Notes under the pieces: model-generated
What the model saw: the letters and a program-made list of their open reading frames with translations, nothing else
Database searches by the model: none
Told to the model about the DNA's origin: nothing
Shown here: in pieces, positions 62,020-64,000 of the stretch
Numbering within the stretch: the stretch's first letter is position 1
How the letters are laid out: each line of letters starts with the position of its first letter
Source of the DNA: Methanomassiliicoccales archaeon LGM-DZ1
Lineage (GTDB): Archaea > Thermoplasmatota > Thermoplasmata > Methanomassiliicoccales > Methanomethylophilaceae
Direction of reading: 5' to 3'
Length of the DNA stretch: 64,000 nucleotides
Assembly: GCA_030168595.1 (NCBI GenBank)
Contig: CP115556.1
Location: 744,001 to 808,000 of the forward strand
Program-made: the position numbers and the translations under genes

Positions 62020-62801
62020 TGTCCCGTGCCAGTGGCTTCCCCGACAACGGCGAACTCGTAGTCTGCACCGTGACCTCGGTGAAGAACTTCGGCGCATTCG
62101 TCACGCTGGACGAATACGACGACAAAGAAGGGTTCATCCATGTGAGGGATGTGGCCACCGGCTGGGTAAAGTACATCAAAGACTACGTCAAGGAAGGGCA
62201 GAAAATAGTCTGCAAGGTCCTGGGCGTGGACTCCCAGAAAGGCCATATCGACCTTTCTCTGAAGTCCGTCAACGATCACCAGAAGAGGGAACGTATCCAG
62301 CAGTGGAAGAACGAGAAGAAGGCAGCGAAGCTCCTCGAGATTGTTGCCGAGAGGCTCTCGATCGACCTGCCGACGGCCTACAAGGACTTCGGCAACACAC
62401 TGATGGACGAATACGGTTCCCTCTACGATGCCTTCGAAGCCGTAGTGGCCCAGCCTCAGGAATTCTCCGATTACTTCAATGGGTACTGGGTCGAGAAGTT
62501 CGTAGAGGTGGCGAAAGAGAACATCACTCCGCCCGCTGTCGAGATCGACGGCGTGCTCGAGATGACCTCCAACGCCCCCAACGGTGCGATCCTCATCAAG
62601 GATGCTCTCCTGGAGGGCCTCAAGGCCGCGGACGGCGCCGACGCCAAGATCACCAGCGTCGGGTCCCCCCGCTACAGGATCGTCGTCACGGCACCTGAGT
62701 ACAAAGAGGCCGAGGAGATAATGAAGCGCGTCTCCAAGGCCGCTATCGACAGCCTCGTGAAGAACGGCGGTTCCGCCGTCCTCAAGCGCGAGAGCAAGTG
62801 A
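62019..62801 (+). CDS. eif2a: Translation initiation factor aIF2 alpha subunit
   Basis: The 260-residue protein begins with an S1 domain (GELVVCTVTSVKNFGAFVTL, GFIHVRDVATGWVKYIKDYV). A helical domain and a C-terminal alpha/beta domain that contacts the gamma subunit follow (GSPRYRIVVTAPEYKEAEEI). The beta subunit is at 19.7 kb. Cotranscribed with eS27 and Nop10. Confidence 0.96.
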   Translation: MSRASGFPDNGELVVCTVTSVKNFGAFVTLDEYDDKEGFIHVRDVATGWVKYIKDYVKEGQKIVCKVLGVDSQKGHIDLSLKSVNDHQKRERIQQWKNEKKAAKLLEIVAERLSIDLPTAYKDFGNTLMDEYGSLYDAFEAVVAQPQEFSDYFNGYWVEKFVEVAKENITPPAVEIDGVLEMTSNAPNGAILIKDALLEGLKAADGADAKITSVGSPRYRIVVTAPEYKEAEEIMKRVSKAAIDSLVKNGGSAVLKRESK

Positions 62802-62803
62802 AC

Positions 62804-62992
62804 ATGGGCTCGCGGATCCGCAGGTGCCCCGCATGCGGGCGCTACACTTTATCGGATTCGTGCCCTAAATGCGGCAGGGCCACTGTCTGCCCCGTGCCGC
62901 CGCGCTTCTCCCCCGATGACCGCTACGGCAGATACCGCCGCGAGACCCTGAAAGAGGAGTTCGGTGCCGATGGAAAGTATCATAAGATTTGA
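62804..62992 (+). CDS. nop10: H/ACA ribonucleoprotein protein Nop10
   Basis: The 62-residue protein has the Nop10 pattern: RIRRCPACGRYTLSDSCPKC (zinc ribbon) and PPRFSPDDRYGRYRRETLK. It supports Cbf5 in guided pseudouridylation. A GTG two codons upstream overlapping the aIF2-alpha stop is the alternative start. Its end overlaps the next gene. Confidence 0.93.
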   Translation: MGSRIRRCPACGRYTLSDSCPKCGRATVCPVPPRFSPDDRYGRYRRETLKEEFGADGKYHKI

Positions 62993-63722
62993 CAGCAAGC
63001 CGGTCCTCAGGGACCCGATACTCATTGAGGCCCTCCCGGGCATCGGGAATGTCGGGAAGATCGCCGGGGATTTCCTGGCCGACACCCTCAAAGCGACCGG
63101 GTTCGCGAGGATATATTCCATGAATTTCCCGGCACAGGTCGTCCCTGACGAGGACTGCGTCGTGTCGATGGCATGCAACGAGCTGTGGCATGCCAAACTC
63201 CCTGACGGAAGGGACGCCGTGTTCCTGCGCGGCGGATATCAGGCGAGCAGCCCCGAGGGACAGTTCGTTCTGGCCCAGGACGTGACGGACATCATCATGC
63301 CTTACGGGCCCTCGCTCGTCGTCACCCTCGGCGGCTACGGCACCGGCCTCATGGCCGACGTCCCCCACGTATACGGGGCCGTCACCCGCAAAGAGCTCAA
63401 ACCTGATCTGGAGAAGGCCGGCACCGTCTTCAACCCCGGACAGCCTCAGGCCGGTATCATCGGCGCCGCAGGGCTGCTCCTGGGATTCGCGCAGATGAAC
63501 GGCGTGGACGGATTCTGCCTCATGGGCGAAACCTCCGGATACTTCGAAGACCACAAGAGCGCCCTCGCGGTTGTCAAGGTCCTGCTCTCGTACTTCAGCA
63601 TCGCAGATGCCGACACGAAGGGGCTCGAGGAGAAGGCCAAGAAGATCGATGAGCTCTCGGAGCAGGTCAAGGCCGCGGGAAGCGCCGACAGCAGCAGGGA
63701 CGATCTCGGCTACATCGGGTGA
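62970..63722 (+). CDS. PAC2-family proteasome assembly chaperone homologue
   Basis: The 250-residue protein has PILIEALPGIGNVGKIAGDF, QASSPEGQFVLAQDVTDI, TLGGYGTGLM, and GAAGLLLGFAQMNGVDGFCL, marks of the archaeal PAC2 (PbaB-like) family. A charged coiled-coil-like tail closes it. The start overlaps nop10 by 23 bases, as in the standard aIF2a-nop10-PAC2 cluster. It may assist 20S proteasome assembly. Confidence 0.88.
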   Translation: MESIIRFDSKPVLRDPILIEALPGIGNVGKIAGDFLADTLKATGFARIYSMNFPAQVVPDEDCVVSMACNELWHAKLPDGRDAVFLRGGYQASSPEGQFVLAQDVTDIIMPYGPSLVVTLGGYGTGLMADVPHVYGAVTRKELKPDLEKAGTVFNPGQPQAGIIGAAGLLLGFAQMNGVDGFCLMGETSGYFEDHKSALAVVKVLLSYFSIADADTKGLEEKAKKIDELSEQVKAAGSADSSRDDLGYIG

Positions 63723-63730
63723 ACTGGATT

Positions 63731-63745
63731 AACTTTTTATATCCC
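63731..63745 (+). promoter_or_regulatory. TATA box of tRNA-Tyr
   Basis: AACTTTTTATATCCC lies about 25-30 bases upstream of the tRNA 5' end. Confidence 0.55.
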
Positions 63746-63765
63746 AGCATTATCCCATGGATAGT

Positions 63766-63877
63766 CCCCACCTAGCTCAGACTGGCTAGAGCGGCTGACT
63801 GTAGAGTGTTCTCGGAGAGATCCGATACAGCCGCTGATATCAGCAGGTCCCCTGTTCAAATCAGGGGGTGGGGACCA
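63766..63877 (+). tRNA. tRNA-Tyr(GTA) with 34-base intron
   Basis: The acceptor CCCCACC/GGTGGGG has the archaeal tyrosine C1:G72 pair, with discriminator A and encoded CCA. The anticodon stem is GCTGA/TCAGC and the anticodon GTA. A 34-base intron (63805-63838) interrupts the loop between positions 37 and 38. CTGTA in the anticodon region can pair with TACAG in the intron, as in a bulge-helix-bulge splice site. T arm CCCTG-TTCAAAT-CAGGG. Confidence 0.95.
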
Positions 63878-63950
63878 ATCTGTTATCTTGCAGCGGCATT
63901 CGCGTCAGCTGTCCGCCTGGATTTTATATGATGCGTCCTTTCTGGCATCA

Positions 63951-64000
63951 GTGGAAGCGATCGCAGTTCTCCTGCTGGCATTCGGCCTGGCCATGGATGC
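63951..64000 (+). CDS. mntP: Probable manganese efflux pump MntP, 5' end
   Basis: Only 16 codons are visible: a GTG start and then EAIAVLLLAFGLAMDA. The LLAFGLAMDA pattern is typical of the first helix of MntP/YebN. A TATA-like TTTTATATG lies 25 bases upstream, so the mRNA may be leaderless. The rest is outside the window. Confidence 0.55.
   Translation, partial: MEAIAVLLLAFGLAMD

Overview
The window comes from a methylotrophic, hydrogen-dependent methanogen that most resembles the order Methanomassiliicoccales (class Thermoplasmata). Three things point there. The first is the content: an archaeal information-processing gene set next to a heterodisulfide reductase HdrA and methyl-viologen hydrogenase MvhDGA cluster. 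The second is a 16S rRNA gene with no 23S or 5S gene beside it. The third is the stop codons: nearly every complete gene ends in TGA, one ends in TAG and one in TAA, as expected where TAG encodes pyrrolysine. The DNA is GC-rich, with AT-rich promoters carrying TATA boxes. Several genes look leaderless.

Layout. 1-4.7 kb: the 3' part of a NifB-like radical SAM gene, then a pair of ABC exporter half-genes, the second broken by a one-base frameshift. 4.7-7.4 kb: a short bacterial-type alanyl-tRNA synthetase behind a perfect palindrome, a cobalamin adenosyltransferase, and tRNA-Ala(TGC). 7.6-9.3 kb: chorismate synthase, then a chorismate mutase joined to three membrane segments and lacking its own start codon. 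9.3-10.7 kb: a complete ISL3-type insertion sequence with 48-bp perfect ends. 10.7-12.4 kb: ilvD. 12.5-17.7 kb: the str operon (S12, S7, EF-2, EF-1A, S10) on the minus strand. 17.9-21.6 kb: pyrG, aIF2-beta with a TRAM domain, and a methylthiotransferase. 21.7-24.3 kb: tRNA-Gln, the orphan 16S rRNA with a processing stem, and tRNA-Ser.

24.4-30.7 kb: an asparagine-synthetase-like protein with a ribbon-helix-helix tail, a TerB-like protein, a flavodoxin, two metallophosphoesterases, eS8, SRP19 and NAD(P)HX repair. 30.8-37.2 kb: mvhA, mvhG, mvhD and hdrA on the minus strand, transcribed hdrA first. HdrA is a double-length form. 37.7-43.1 kb: the archaeal exosome superoperon (rnp2, psmA, SBDS, rrp4, rrp41, rrp42, eL43, rpoP, pcc1, pfdB). 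43.2-46.3 kb: an ABC-2 exporter and a DHH phosphoesterase. 46.4-49.5 kb: tyrS, an IS5-type insertion sequence with 18-bp ends, and a purine phosphoribosyltransferase. 49.6-52.8 kb: a TctA-like membrane protein, a drug-efflux MFS protein and a hot-dog thioesterase. 52.8-56.6 kb: a large HRDC / SF1 helicase / nuclease protein that looks like a defence gene. 56.7-59.2 kb: copper chaperone and copper ATPase. 59.5-64 kb: diphthamide synthetase, rpiA, DUF488, the eL42-eS27-aIF2-alpha-Nop10-PAC2 operon, an intron-containing tRNA-Tyr, and the first codons of an MntP-like gene.

How it works together. Most of the window is translation and RNA metabolism, and several parts link up: Dph6 modifies the EF-2 encoded here, AlaRS sits near a tRNA-Ala with the G3:U70 identity pair, and TyrRS and tRNA-Tyr are both present. 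The energy genes are the electron-bifurcating half of methanogenesis, with HdrB and HdrC elsewhere. The most unusual items are the two-module HdrA, the membrane-tethered chorismate mutase, the ATP-pyrophosphatase with an antitoxin-like tail, the helicase-nuclease, the short AlaRS with its operator-like palindrome, and a shared TATA-N9-ATAGC promoter layout.
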